DNA of 64,000 nt from Vulpes vulpes. Its lineage: Eukaryota > Chordata > Mammalia > Carnivora > Canidae. Made by a program: the position numbers and the translations under genes. The DNA is taken from contig NC_132790.1 of assembly GCF_048418805.1 (NCBI RefSeq), positions 74,468,501-74,532,500 of the forward strand, given 5' to 3'. The notes beneath the pieces were generated by a model. It was not told the origin of the DNA. It saw only the letters and a list, made by a program, of their open reading frames with translations, and did not search any database. Of the stretch, positions 1 through 10,745 are shown in pieces (the stretch's first letter is position 1; each line of letters opens with the position of its first letter).

Positions 1-807
1 TTATTATTATATCATTCATTCATTCTTTCACAAAACGAATGTTGGACAATATATTAGACAATATTAGAGGCTAGGATTTTTAAAAATAACACAAGTAAAA
101 ATACAAAGAACCACAGTGTATGTTGTTAGATGAAAAAAATCAAGATTCAAAATAATATGTTATTAGATGAACTATTTTTCTGAAAATATATAAACACATA
201 TAAACATATATATGTATATCCAAATATGAAATGCTTGTGTGTACCCAAAAATAAGTGGAATACCTTGGCAACTGTAGATATCTTTAGAGAGAACAACATC
301 GGGCAAAGGTGGTAGGCACACTTATTTTTACCATACACCTACCATACACTTTTAAAGTTACACTACATGCTTTATATATTGCATATTCAAAAACCAGAAT
401 GTTTTAAAAATGTTTCCAGCAGACAGCCTATCTTGAGCAAGGAGGAATTCCAGCTATTTCTCATTGTTCAGTAGCACAAACACTGAAGAGCTCTTCCATG
501 AGCTTCCTCATCATTTTTTTAAACATCTGTTTCATGTTTCCATAGCCCACTATCAGCTATGAGAACCAAATCCATTCTACCCACTTTGCTCCAATCAGCC
601 CTTAGCCCAGAGCACCAATTCTAGTGCTAACATCTGCATCCTGCCTTAGCTGGGCTGGCTGGTCTACCCTCCCAGTCACCCTCTCCCTGGGGAAAAAAGC
701 CAGAGCTAAAGTCCTACACTGGGAAGCCTTTGACAGCATGTTGTTTTAAAGCCACAGGAGGAATTAAATTATCTGAGACTAATATTTAATTCTGCCACAC
801 TTTGCAG
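1..807. other. No recognised feature (AT-rich single-copy-like DNA)
   Basis: It begins with a short imperfect CATT-type simple repeat (about 13-28). The rest shows no coding frame of note and no repeat I can name. Confidence 0.5.
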
Positions 808-905
808 AAGCATTTATTAACTGTGTACTACATGTCGGACTTTGTTCCAGGTGTAGAGACAAAAAGTTTACTGGATGCAGTCCCTGAGCTTGAGGATCAG
901 TAATG
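808..905 (-). mobile_element. L2 LINE fragment (antisense)
   Basis: The text runs from a TTATTAACTGTGTACTACATG-like start through a GTTCCAGGTGTAGAGA core to CCCTGAGCTTGAGGA. This follows the order of the antisense L2 3' region (a life-table-like TTTATTGAGCACCTACTATGTG start, then GTTCTAGGTGCTGGGGA, then CCCTGCCCTCATGGAGC). It is heavily diverged, as expected for a family older than placental mammals. Confidence 0.55.
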
Positions 906-1147
906 AGCCTGCCTGAGTTCCCAGCTAGGTCCAGAGGTGGGCACCCTTCTACTGGCTAATGGTCTTCACCCATAGCTCCGCACAACTATGGATCACTCTC
1001 TAACCACAATGTCTTTTCCTCTTCCCATTCTAAAACTTTGGCTGAGAGATTGCTTAGAAAATGTAAATACATAGCATTGGCAAAGTACTCAAGCATCCTG
1101 AAAGAGCTTTTAATGCATTTTCAGAAGCCATTTTTTAGTCGACTATT

Positions 1148-1390
1148 GACATGTTTATTGACTTTCTACTATATGTCAGGTGACTTTATTCTACCATATG
1201 GGAGGACCTACGGGGAGATGAGGGTGGGTGTTAAAAGAAGAAGGTATAGTCTCTAGCTCTAGATTACTACAATTTAATTAAAGAAATGCATGAATATCAA
1301 TAACACTAAAACACAGCTTATGATAGGTACAAAATCAATGGTACACTGATGATATGTACTACCAGAGTTGAGAGATTAAAGATTCTGAGC
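1148..1390 (-). mobile_element. L2 LINE fragment (antisense), second piece
   Basis: The start matches the antisense L2 3' end (TTTATTGACTTTCTACTATATG), and downstream text resembles L2 (TATGATAGGTACAAAA region near 1320). It is probably a separate or broken-up piece of the same old insertion as 808-905. The right edge is uncertain. Confidence 0.5.
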
Positions 1391-1708
1391 TTTGAAAATG
1401 GTTAATGTGGAGTAAGACAGAAATAGGTGGAGATAATCAACCAAAAGTCCTGGAAGGTCAGAAGCAGATGCCAGGATGGAATAGGCTCAGGATAGAGAAC
1501 AGCCATTGGAGACAGGAAATAAACGACACCACATTTTGTCCTAAGGTCCAGTTTTCCCATTATTTAAAGGACTACAATAGTTTTCTTTTGTTAGTATTTA
1601 TCTGGTATATTTCTTATCTTACTACTTTCAACCCTTCCTTCTGGGGATCTCTTTTAGTTGTGTCTTGTACATAGCACGTATTTAAATTTTTAAAAAATAC
1701 AGTATGAA

Positions 1709-1845
1709 CGGGTTAGGTCTAAGTGGTTCAGTCAGTTAAGCATCAGACTCTTGATTTGTGCTCAGGATCCTGAGAGCAGGGGGGCTTTGCACAGGGAGTG
1801 GAGCCTGCTTGGGATTCTCTCTCTCCCTTTGCCCCTCCCCCCTCA
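1709..1845 (+). mobile_element. Old carnivore tRNA-Lys SINE
   Basis: The element reads in order: a tRNA-like head with GGTTCAGTCAGTTAAGCATC, AGACTCTTGATTTGTGCTCAGG, GGAGCCTGCTTGGGATTCTC, then a pyrimidine-rich CTCTCTCCCTTTGCCCCTCC tail. The GTTAAGCATC form marks the pan-carnivore subfamily rather than the young canid one. Possible decayed target-site repeats lie at 1693-1708 and 1845-1860 (AAAAATACAGTATGAA against AAACTACAAAATGAA). Part of the middle is deleted. Confidence 0.8.
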
Positions 1846-1860
1846 AAACTACAAAATGAA

Positions 1861-2400
1861 GATACTTCGATCAACCTAAGATCAATATATTTACCCTTAT
1901 CATTATTACTATCTTAAATTGTTTTCCAACTAACTTAATTTGTGCTTTTCTTCACCATTATTTTGCCTTTTCCATTCTCAAAACTTAAGAAATATAACTT
2001 ACCTAAAAAACTGTATAACAATATTTAACATCAACAATAAATATCCACCATAGATCATACATCCAGCAAAACTCCCTCTGTGCACCACACAGATTGTATT
2101 TCCCTCCTTCCCCAGAGAAGAAACCCAAAGCTTGAATTTTTGTAATAACCATTCCCATTCATATTTTACCACTTACATATGTATCTTTACACAACAAATT
2201 GCCTATTTTCCCCCGATTTTATGGCATACACTACAGTATTTCCTTCTACATAGTTCTTAGTGACTTCGTTCTTTCATCAATTTCCTTAGCATCCTTATAA
2301 TTGTTTACATAAGAAGAGACCAGCCCTTCTGGAGCTACAATAAGCTTTTGAAAAAAGCTGCTAAAGGACTCACCAAATTGCCTAAACTGTGTGTTCAATT
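1861..2400. other. No recognised feature
   Basis: AT-rich sequence between the SINE and the LINE-1. I recognise no repeat or gene. Confidence 0.5.
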
Positions 2401-2417
2401 AAGGATTATACTGTGTT
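2401..2417. repeat. LINE-1 target-site duplication, left copy
   Basis: AAGGATTATACTGTGTT here recurs at 9786-9802 as AAGGATTATACTCTGTT (16 of 17 identical). It borders the LINE-1 exactly, as target-primed reverse transcription would leave it. Confidence 0.92.
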
Positions 2418-4071
2418 GGGGGCGAGGAAAGATGGTGGAGGAGTAGGGTCCCCAAGGCACCTGGCCCCACCAACTTGCGTAGATAACTTTCAAATCATCC
2501 TGAAAACCTACGAATTCGACCTGAGATTTAGAGAGAGAACAGCTGGAACGCTACAGAGAGAAGGGTTTGCACTTCTAACAAAGTGGGAAGGCAGGAAAAA
2601 TATAAAAAAGAATCAAGTGGGGGAGAGGCCCCTACGAGGAGGCGACGAGAGCCTGGGGACAGGAGAGCCCCCGCCGGGAGAAGCAGGAACTTTGAGAATC
2701 CGCACCGGATTCTTCCGGAAAAGGCGCTCAGCAGGGAACCCGGGCAGAGCCGCAGGAGGGCAGCGGGGCCTCCAGGATCCCGGGGTCACTGGCAGAGGAG
2801 GGCGCCGGGGAGAGCGCCCCGCACACCCGGTGGGAGCTCGGTAAAGGGCTGGAGCGCCCGGCGGGGCCTCGGGAGAAGCCGGTGGGTCAGGCGGGGGCTC
2901 CGGGCGGAGGCGGCTGCGCCCTGATGCCTTCGGGAGCCCCGGCCCTGGGGGCGAGATTCCAGCGGCGCAGACCCCGGATTCCAGGGCGCCAGCGGACACA
3001 GCCCAGGATCCTGCAGTCCCCCAGGATGGGCGGAGGCGGGGAGGGCACAGGACAGCAAGGACGGTCCTGCCACCCGGCACCCCGAGCTGTGCAGGTCAGC
3101 ACCCTCCGCCCTGGGAGCATCTAGGCCAGTGCCCACTGGGAGCTGTGGTAGTTACTGCGGGAGCCGACTCCAGGGCTGGAGAGCTGGCCGCCGCCAGTGT
3201 GGTTGTTCCTCCTGGTGTCACCCTGTGCCTGGGACGGGGCGGGGCTGCCAGGGAACAGGAGCCTCACCGGGTAAACAGCTCACCTGAGCCCGGCACCTGG
3301 TGGGGGGGGGGCAGATCCCCCAGGTGCACACACCTGAGAGTCAGCACAGCAGCCCTTCCCCCAGGAGGCCAGCTGGAAGGGCAGGGGAGAGCAAGTTCTT
3401 GACCGAGCAGTGCTGGAAAGCTCCAGGGGAAGTCGAGGGATTTCCAGTATATAGAACCAGAGGGTACCCCTCGTTTTTTTTCCTTATTTTTTCCAGTACA
3501 ACTCATTTTTATATCAGACTGTAATTTCCAATTTTTTTCTCTTTTCCCACCTTAACTATAATATTTTACCACCTCTTCATTTTTAAGATTCTTAAAAGAT
3601 TCTTCCTTTTTGACTTTGATATTTCTACAATTACAGGTCCTAGATATATTTTCCACTTCTAGATTCCCTTCAACATACTCAACTTAATTTTGGGAGATAT
3701 ACAAGATATTTTTGTTGTTGTTGTTGTTTTGTGTTTTTTGTTTTCTCTGTCTCATTTATTTCTACAACGGCATAAGTTAATACGTTCTAAAACATGACCA
3801 GTATGCACCCAGAACCAAGTGGTATGCCATTCTGTGAGATTCCTCATTCCCATTCTGCCCCCCTCTTTTATCTTATTTATGTTTTGGTGGTCAATGTTGG
3901 AGCCCTTCTGGGTTATATAAATTTGGAACTAAGCATCTTCTAGGTTACAGAACTTAATATACTCAGAAACAAGAGGATTACCCTCTAGAACCCCTCAGGT
4001 AGACTACATTCTCCCTCCACTACAACTTCTTCACCACCACCATCTCCCAGTCCCCCCTTTTTTCCTTCTCC

Positions 4072-4145
<74 letters not shown>

Positions 4146-4392
4146 TTCTTTTCTTTTCTTTTCTTTCTTTTCTTTCTTTTTCTTCTTTAGGATTCCTGGC
4201 CTTTTATTTTTTACTATTTTGTTTTACAATTTGTTTTTCTTTTTAGTGGTCCTTTTGCTTTATTTTGTTCTGATCTTTGTTTTCAATTTCTGGTCTCTGA
4301 CCTCGGCAGAATCATCTAGGGTGAAATTTACTTAGGTCTTGATTGATATTCTTGATGCAGCCTGCTCATACAGCCACCCTGCACTGAGCAAA
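2418..4392 (+). promoter_or_regulatory. LINE-1 5' UTR / internal promoter, CpG-rich
   Basis: In LINE-1 the 5' UTR holds the internal RNA polymerase II promoter. This one opens with GGGGGCGAGGAAAGATGGTG. From about 2630 to 3420 it is strongly GC-rich with many CpG dinucleotides, in a window that is otherwise AT-rich. It then becomes T-rich and passes through a pyrimidine microsatellite (4071-4188) before ORF1. A G run (GTGGGGGGGGGC near 3300) sits inside the island. Start-site motifs cannot be assigned by eye. Confidence 0.85.
4071..4188 (+). repeat. Pyrimidine microsatellite (TTTC/TTTTC)n in LINE-1 5' UTR
   Basis: Almost pure T/C for about 118 bp, alternating TTTTC blocks, a run of TTTC tetranucleotides in the middle, then TTTTC again. 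It lies in the T-rich stretch just upstream of ORF1 and probably grew from it after insertion. Long mirror-like polypyrimidine tracts can form triplex DNA and vary in length. Confidence 0.9.
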
Positions 4393-5278
4393 ATGACTAG
4401 AAAGAAGAATTCACCACAAAATAAAGAATCAGAAACAGTACTCTCTGCCACAGAGCTATAGAATTTGGATTATAATTTGATGTCAGAAAGCCAGTTCAGA
4501 AGCACAATTATAAAGTTACTGGTGGCGCTGGAAAAAAGCATAAAGGATTCAAGAGACTTCATGACTGCAGAATTGAGATGTAATCAGGCAGGAATTAAAA
4601 ATCAAATGAGATGCAATCCAAAATGGAGGTCCTAACGACAAGAGTTAATGAGGGAGAAGAAAGAGTGAGTAACATAGAAGACAAGTTGATGGCAAGGAAG
4701 GAAGCTGAGGAAAAAAGAGAAAAACAATTAAAAGACCATGAGGAAAGGTTAAGGGAAATAAATGACAGCCTCAGAAGGAAAAAAATCTACATATAATTGG
4801 GGTTCCAGAGGGTGCTGAGAGGGACAGAAGACCAGAAAGCACATTTGAACAAATCATACCTGAGAACTTCCCTAATTTGGGGAGGGAAACAGGCATTCAG
4901 ATCCAGGAGATGAAGAGATCTCCCTCTAAAATCAATAAAAACCATTCAACACCTTGACATTTAATAGTGAAACTTGCAAATTCCAAAGATAAAGAGAAAA
5001 TCCTTAAAGCAACAAGAGACAAGAGATCCCTAACTTATATGGGGAGAAATATTAGATTAACAGCAGACTTCTCCACAGAGACCTGGCAGGCCAGAAAGGG
5101 CTGGCAGTATATATTCAGGATCTTAAATGAGAAGAACATACAGCCAAGAACACTTTATCCAGTAAGGCTCTCATTCAGAATAGAAGGAGAGATGAAGAGC
5201 TTCCAAGATAGGCAGAAACTGAAAGAATATGTGACCACCAAACCAGCTCTGCAAGAAATATTAAGGGGGACTCTGTAA
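4393..5278 (+). pseudogene. LINE-1 ORF1 remnant (RNA-binding protein, broken)
   Basis: ORF1 encodes the trimeric coiled-coil, nucleic-acid chaperone that coats LINE-1 RNA. The start is the ATG at 4393 (MTRKKNSPQNKES). An in-frame stop follows after 22 codons, and the frame shifts at least twice, near 4600 and again between 4796 and 4967. The coiled-coil part is visible at 4611-4796 (KMEVLTTRVNEGEERVSNIE, acidic and heptad-like). The C-terminal domain is at 4967-5278 (LANSKDKEKILKATRDKRS, then YPVRLSFRIEGEMKSFQDRQ), ending at the TAA at 5276. Total length is about right for a full ORF1, so it is complete but inactive. Confidence 0.92.
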
Positions 5279-5724
5279 AAGAAAGAGGAAGCCCAAAGAA
5301 ATAATCCACAAAAACAGGGCCTGAATAGGTATTATGATGACACTAAATTCATATCTTTCAATAGTAACTCTGAACGTGAATGGGCTTGATCCCATCAAAA
5401 GGTGCAGGGTTTCAGACTGGATAAAGGCAAGACTCATCTATTTGCTGTCTACAAGAGACTCATTTTAGACCTAAGGACACCTCCAACCTGAAAATGAAAG
5501 GTTGGAGAACCATTTACCATTCAAATGGTCCTCAAAAGAAAGTAGGGGTAACAATCCTCATATCATATAAATTAAAGTTTACCCCAAAGACTGTAGTAAG
5601 AGATGAAGAGGGACACTATATCATACTTAAAGGATCTATCCAACAAGAAGACCTAACAATCATGAAAGTTTATGCCCCTAATATGGGAGCTGCCAAGTAT
5701 ATCAATCAATTAATAACCAAAGTA

Positions 5725-5900
5725 GGGCAGCCTGGGTGGCTCAGCGGTTTAGGGCCGCCTTCGGCTCAGGTCGTGATCCTGGAGGCCCAGGATCGAGTCC
5801 CATATCAGGCTCCCTGCATTGGAGCCTGCTTCTCCCTCTGCCTGTGTCTCTGCCTCTTTCTCTGTCTCTCACGAATAAATAAATAAAATATTAAAAAAAA
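5725..5900 (+). mobile_element. SINEC_Cf-type SINE nested in LINE-1 ORF2
   Basis: A complete sense SINE: head GGGCAGCCTGGGTGGCTCAG, the CGGTTTAGGGCCGCC form typical of the young canid subfamily, GGAGCCTGCTTCTCCCTC, then AATAAATAAATAAAATATT and an A tail. A perfect 13-bp target-site duplication (AATAACCAAAGTA) sits at 5712-5724 and 5901-5913. It splits the endonuclease part of ORF2, so it inserted after the LINE-1. Confidence 0.95.
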
Positions 5901-8058
5901 AATAACCAAAGTAAAGACACACTTAGATAATAATACACTAACACTGGGAGACCTCAACACTGAACTTTCTGCAAATGACATATTTAAGCACAACATCTCC
6001 AAAGAAATAAGAGCTTTAAATGATACACTGGACCAGATGGATTTCACAGATATTTACAGAACTTTACATCCAAACGCAACTGAATATACATTCTTCTCAA
6101 GTGCACATGGACTTTCTCCAGAATAGTCCACATACTGGGTCACAAATCAGGTCTCAACCGATACCAAAAGATTGGGATTGTCCTGCATATTTTCAGATGA
6201 TAAATGCTTTGAAACTTGAACTCAATCACAAGAAGAAATTTGGAAGAAACTCAAACAAGTGGAGGTTAGAGAGCATCCTGGTAGAAGATGAAAGGGTCAA
6301 CCAGGATACTAGAGAAGAATTAAAAAGATTAATGGAAACTAATGAGAATGAAGATACAACTGTCCAAAATCTTTGGGATACAGCAAAAGCAATCCTAAGA
6401 GGGAAATACAATGCAATACAAGCATCCCTCAAAAAATTGGAAAAAACTCAAATACACAAGCTAACCTTGCACCTAAAGGAACTGGAGAAAGAACAGCAAA
6501 TAAAACCTACACCAAGCAGAAGAAGAGAGTTAATAAAGATTCGAGCAGAACTCAAAGATATAGAAACCAGAAGAACTGGAGAAGAGATCAACAAAACCAG
6601 GAGTTGGTTCTTTGAAAGAATTCATAGGATAGATAAACCATTAGCCAGCCTTATTAAAAACGAAAGAGAAAAGACTTTAATTAATAAAATCATTAATGAA
6701 AAAGGAGAGATCACAACCAATATCAAGGAAATACAAACGATTTTAAAAACATATTATGAGCAGCTATACGTCAATAAATTAGGCAATCTAGAAGAAATGG
6801 ACACAAATCTGGAAAACCACAAACTACCAAAACTGGAACAGGAAGAAGCAGACAACCTGAACAGGCCTATAACCAGGGAGGAAATTGAAGCAGTCATCAA
6901 AAACCTCCCAAGACACAAAAGTCCAGGGCCAGATGGCTTCCCAGGGGAATCCTATCAAACATTTAAAGAAGAAATAATACCTATTCTACTAAAGCTGTTC
7001 TGAAAGATAGAAAGGGATGGAATATTTCCCAACTCATTTTATGAGACCAGCATCACCTTAATTCCAAAACCAGACAAAGACCCCACCAAAAAGGAGAATT
7101 ATAGACCAATATCCCTGATGAACACAGATGCGAAAATTCTCAACAAGATACTAGCCAATAGTATCCAAAGGTATATTAAGAAGATTATTCATCATGACCA
7201 AGTGGGATTTATCCCTGGGATGCAAGGCTGGCTCAACACTTGTAAAATAATCAACGTGATAGATCATATCAAGAAGAGAAAAAATAAGAACCATATGATC
7301 CTCTCAACAGATGCAGAGAAAGCACTTGACAAAATACAGCATCCTTTCCTGATCAAAACTCTTCAAAATGTAGAGATAGAGGGAACATTCCTCAGCATCT
7401 TAAAAGCCATCTATGCAAAGCCACAGCAAATATCATTCTCAATGGGGAAATACTGGGAGCCTTTCCCCTAAGATCAGGAGCACAACAGGATGTCCACTCT
7501 CATCACTGCTACTCAACATGGTACTAGAAGTCCTAGCCTCTTGCTGAGACAGACAACAAAAATAAAAGTCATTCAAATAGGCAAAGAAGAAGTCAAACTC
7601 TTCCTCTTCACAGATGACATGATACTATATAGAAAACCCAAAAGACTCCACCCCAAGATTGCTAGAACTCATACAGCAATTTGGCAGTGTGGCACGATAC
7701 AAAATCAATGCCCAGAAATCAGTGGCATTTCTATACACTAACAATGAGACTGAAGAAAGAGAAATTAAGGAGTCAATCCCATTTACAATTGCACCCAAAA
7801 GCATAAGATACCTAGGAAGAAACCTAACCAAAGAGGTAAAGGACCTATACCCTAAAAACTACAGAACACTTCTGAAAGAAATTGAGGAAGACACAAAGAG
7901 ATGGAAAAATATTCCATGCTCGTGGATTGGCAGAATTAATATTGTGAAAATGTCAATGTTACCCAGGGCAATTTACACATTCAATGCAATCCCTATCAAA
8001 ATACCATGGACTTTCTTCAGAGAGTTGGAATAAATCATGTTAAGATTTGTGTGGAATC

Positions 8059-8188
8059 GGGGATCCCTGGATGGCTTAGCAGTTTAGTGCTGCCTCCAGC
8101 CCAGGACATGATCCTGGAGTCCCAGGATCAAGTCCCACATCAGGCTCCCTGTGTGAAGCCTCCTTCTCCTTCTGCATCTGTGTCTCTG

Positions 8189-8230
<42 letters not shown>

Positions 8231-8260
8231 GAATAAATAAATAAAATATTAAAAAAAAAT
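8059..8260 (+). mobile_element. SINE nested in LINE-1 ORF2, with (CT)n
   Basis: Sense SINE starting GGGGATCCCTGGATGGCTTA and ending in AATAAATAAATAAAATATT plus A's. The internal CT-rich part has grown to about (CT)15 at 8190-8222. The flanks TTTGTGTGGAATC (8046-8058) and TTTGTGTGAAATC (8261-8273) are a 13-bp target-site duplication with one difference. It interrupts the C-terminal third of ORF2. Confidence 0.94.
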
Positions 8261-9549
8261 TTTGTGTGAAATCAGAAAAGACCCCGAATAGCCAGGGGAA
8301 TATTGAAAAAGAAACCAGAGCTGGGGGCATCACAATGCCAGATTTCAAGTTGTACTACAAAGCTGTGATCATCAAGACAGTATGGTACTGACACAAAAAC
8401 AGACACATAGATCAATGGAACAGAATAGAGAACCCAGAAATGGGCCTTCAACTCTATGGTTGACTAGTATTTGACAAAGCAGGAAAGACTATCCACACGA
8501 AAAAGAACAGTCTCAGTCTCTTCAATAAATGGTGCTGGGAGAGTTGGACACCCACATGCAGAAGAATGAAACTAGACCATTCTCTTACACCATACACAAA
8601 GATAAACTCAAAATGGATGAAAGATCTAAATGTGAGACAAGATTCCATCGAAATCCTAGAGGAGAACATGGGCAACAACCTTTTTGAACTCGGCCACAGT
8701 AACTTCTTGCAAGATACATCCACGAAGGCAAAAGAAACAAAAGCAAAAATGAACTATTGGGACTTCAAGATAAAAAGCTTCTGCACAGCAAAAGAAAGTC
8801 AACAAAACTAAAAGACAACCTACAGAATGGGAAAAGATATTTGCAAATGACCTATCAGATAAAAGGCTAGTATCGAAGATCTATAAAGAGCTTGTTAAAC
8901 TCAACAGCAAAGAAATAAACAATCCATCATGAAATGGGCAAAAGACATGAACAGAAATCTCACAGAGGAAGACACAGACATGGCCAACAAGCACATGAGG
9001 AAATGGTCCGCATCACTTGCCATCAGGGAAATACAAATCAAAACCACAATGAGATACCACCTCACACCAGTGAGAATGGGGAAAATTAACAAGGCAGGAA
9101 ACCACAAATGTTGGAGAGGATGCGGAGAAAGGGGAACCCTCTTGCACTGTTGGTGGGAATGTGAACTGATACAGCCACTCTGGAAAACTGTGTGGGGGTC
9201 CCTCAAAGAGTTAAAAATAGAGCTACCCTAAGACCCAGCAAGTGCACTGCTAGGGATTTACCCCCAAAGATACAGATGCAGTGAAACAGCAGGACACCTG
9301 CACCCCAATGTTTATAGCAGCAATGTCCATAAGAGCCAAATTGTGAAAGGAGCCTTGGTGCCCATTGAAAGATGAATGGATAAAGAAGATGTGGTTTATG
9401 TATACAATGGCATATTAGCCATTAGAAACGATGAATACCCACCATTTGCTTCAACATGGATGGAACCGGAGGGTATTATGCTGAGTGAAGTAATAAGTCA
9501 ATCAGAGAAAGACAAACATTATATAGTCTCATTCATATGGAGAATATAA

Positions 9550-9785
9550 AAAATAGTGATAGGGAATAAAGGGGAAAGGAGATAAAGTGAGTGGGAAATA
9601 TCAGTGAAGGTGCAGAACATGAGAGACTCCTAACTGGGAAATGAACAAGGGGTAATGGAAGGGGAGGTGGGCTGGGGGATGGGGTGACTGGGTGACGGGC
9701 ACTGAGGGGGGCACTTGATAGGATGAGCACTGGGTGTTATGCTATATGTTGGCAAATAGAACTCCAATAAAAAAATAAACAAAAA
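9550..9785 (+). other. LINE-1 3' UTR and A-rich tail
   Basis: It follows the ORF2 stop. It carries the canid LINE-1 signature CATGAGAGACTCCTAACT and a G-rich stretch (9658-9720, GGAGGTGGGCTGGGGGATGG) that resembles the polypurine tract of mammalian LINE-1 3' UTRs. It ends CTCCAATAAAAAAATAAAC, which contains the AATAAA polyadenylation signal. Confidence 0.88.
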
Positions 9786-9802
9786 AAGGATTATACTCTG
9801 TT
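9786..9802. repeat. LINE-1 target-site duplication, right copy
   Basis: AAGGATTATACTCTGTT pairs with 2401-2417, with one G/C difference. The following sequence TTGGGGTATTTAATTC continues the empty-site DNA. Confidence 0.92.
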
Positions 9803-10588
9803 TGGGGTATTTAATTCTTCCTGCAAATATACTGCAAAAACAAAGCAAAAAAAAATCATGTATTTAGCCTTTCTGTTTATATTTAGCATTTGTCCTCGAT
9901 ATGTAATTGCATTTCAATTCCAAAGAGAATTTAGTGGCAGTCTCCGTGCCTCATAAAGCTTAGTGTACTTGTTACAAGAATAGTCCTTCTGTTTGGGAAA
10001 GAGTACCTCCTCTTACCCAGCTATCTACTTGGAAACATATGCTTTTCAGAATACCAGTCCTGGAATCTCCAAAGAAACACGACATTTACTTTAGAATTAT
10101 GTAAAACAAAGCCATTGCCATAATGATTATGAACCCATCATGGCTATATCACTATCCATACATATGCTAAGCGTATTTAACCTTTTAAGGAATCAATTAT
10201 GTATATGTGATATGCATCTAAATGCCACACAGCTTTTCCCTGCTTATTTCTAGGTCATCCTTTTGTGCAAATTTATTTTTGAACCGGGAGTAAACAGTAG
10301 GATCTAAATGTGTTTACAGTTTAGGCAGTTGATTCTTTCTCTAAATGCTTCCTTAGCAAAAAGCCTGTGTAGATCATCAGAGGGAAGGAATCTCAGGGTT
10401 GGGAGACCCAGGTCCTTTGTTCTGACTTCCTAATACACAGGCACCACTTTCCAGTTCAAATGGAGTTGTAGTATTCCTTGTCAGCTCCCCAAGCTTTCTG
10501 GGAATGGTGGAAGAAATGGAAAGGTATAGAAGAAAAGAAGGAGAGAGGGCAAAAGTCAAACCACAACTAACTCCTTTCATCCTTGTGG
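9803..10588. other. No recognised feature
   Basis: AT-rich DNA with no long frame. A short open frame on the minus strand (10377-10580) has no recognisable domain. Confidence 0.5.

Positions 10589-10615
<27 letters not shown>
10589..10615. repeat. Uninterrupted T27 homopolymer
   Basis: Twenty-seven T residues follow CCTTGTGG and precede AAATGAGAACATTGAGGCC. It has no SINE or LINE body beside it. The right flank looks like the antisense MIR segment that normally reads CAGATGAGGAAACTGAGGCC. Confidence 0.9.
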
Positions 10616-10619
<4 letters not shown>

Positions 10620-10690
10620 GAGAACATTGAGGCCTGGAGAACTTTAGCTTCTGGTCTAAGGGGATTAAAACTGGTTCTGTGTTTATCCTG
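10616..10690 (-). mobile_element. Possible MIR fragment (antisense)
   Basis: AAATGAGAACATTGAGGCCTGGAGA followed by CTGGTCTAAGG resembles the antisense MIR core (GATGAGGAAACTGAGGC, then TTGTCCAAGGTCAC). It is short and diverged. Confidence 0.4.
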
Positions 10691-10745
10691 CATTCTTTCT
10701 GCAAAGAAGTGACTTGTTCTCTATTTTCAAGCAGGAATGGATTAA

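Larger units (their letters stand above)
5337..9549 (+). pseudogene. LINE-1 ORF2 remnant (endonuclease / reverse transcriptase, broken)
   Basis: ORF2 supplies the AP-like endonuclease and reverse transcriptase for target-primed reverse transcription. The likely start is the ATG at 5337 (MTLNSYLSIVTLNVNG), with a second ATG in frame at 5334. Endonuclease pieces are readable at 5494-5720 (GHYIILKGSIQQEDLTIMKV). The reverse transcriptase runs over 6020-8033: the PGPDGF motif near 6930, an FTDD active site at 7607-7618 in place of the usual FADD, and YKINAQKSVAFLYTNN after it. The C-terminal cysteine-containing region is at 8929-9231 (GCGERGTLLHCWWECELIQP), with the last codons near 9549. Stops (7001-7003 and 7469-7471), several frameshifts and two SINE insertions break it. 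Minus the SINEs it is close to the normal length of about 3.8 kb. Confidence 0.93.
2418..9785 (+). mobile_element. Full-length canid LINE-1 with two nested SINEs
   Basis: A complete LINE-1 in sense orientation: GC-rich 5' UTR (2418-4392), ORF1 remnant (4393-5278), a 58-nt spacer, ORF2 remnant (5337-9549), a short 3' UTR and an A-rich tail ending near 9785. The 17-bp target-site duplication on both sides shows that it is not 5'-truncated, unlike most LINE-1 copies. After removing the two SINEs (5725-5900 and 8059-8260, each with its own duplicated site) about 6.95 kb of LINE-1 remains. Both reading frames carry stops and frameshifts, so it cannot move by itself. The family is canid-type by its 5' UTR and 3' end, recalled from consensus rather than searched. 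Confidence 0.95.

Noticed and set aside
2389..3402. Overlapping GC-rich open frames and a CpG island suggesting a gene promoter with a first exon
   Set aside because: The island lies wholly within the LINE-1 5' UTR and starts at its target-site boundary. Frames on both strands overlap as expected from GC richness.
6020..7003. A 327-codon open frame, the longest in the window, as a possible gene
   Set aside because: It is the reverse-transcriptase N-terminal part of the LINE-1 ORF2 remnant (contains PGPDGF), inside a bounded LINE-1. Not a host gene.
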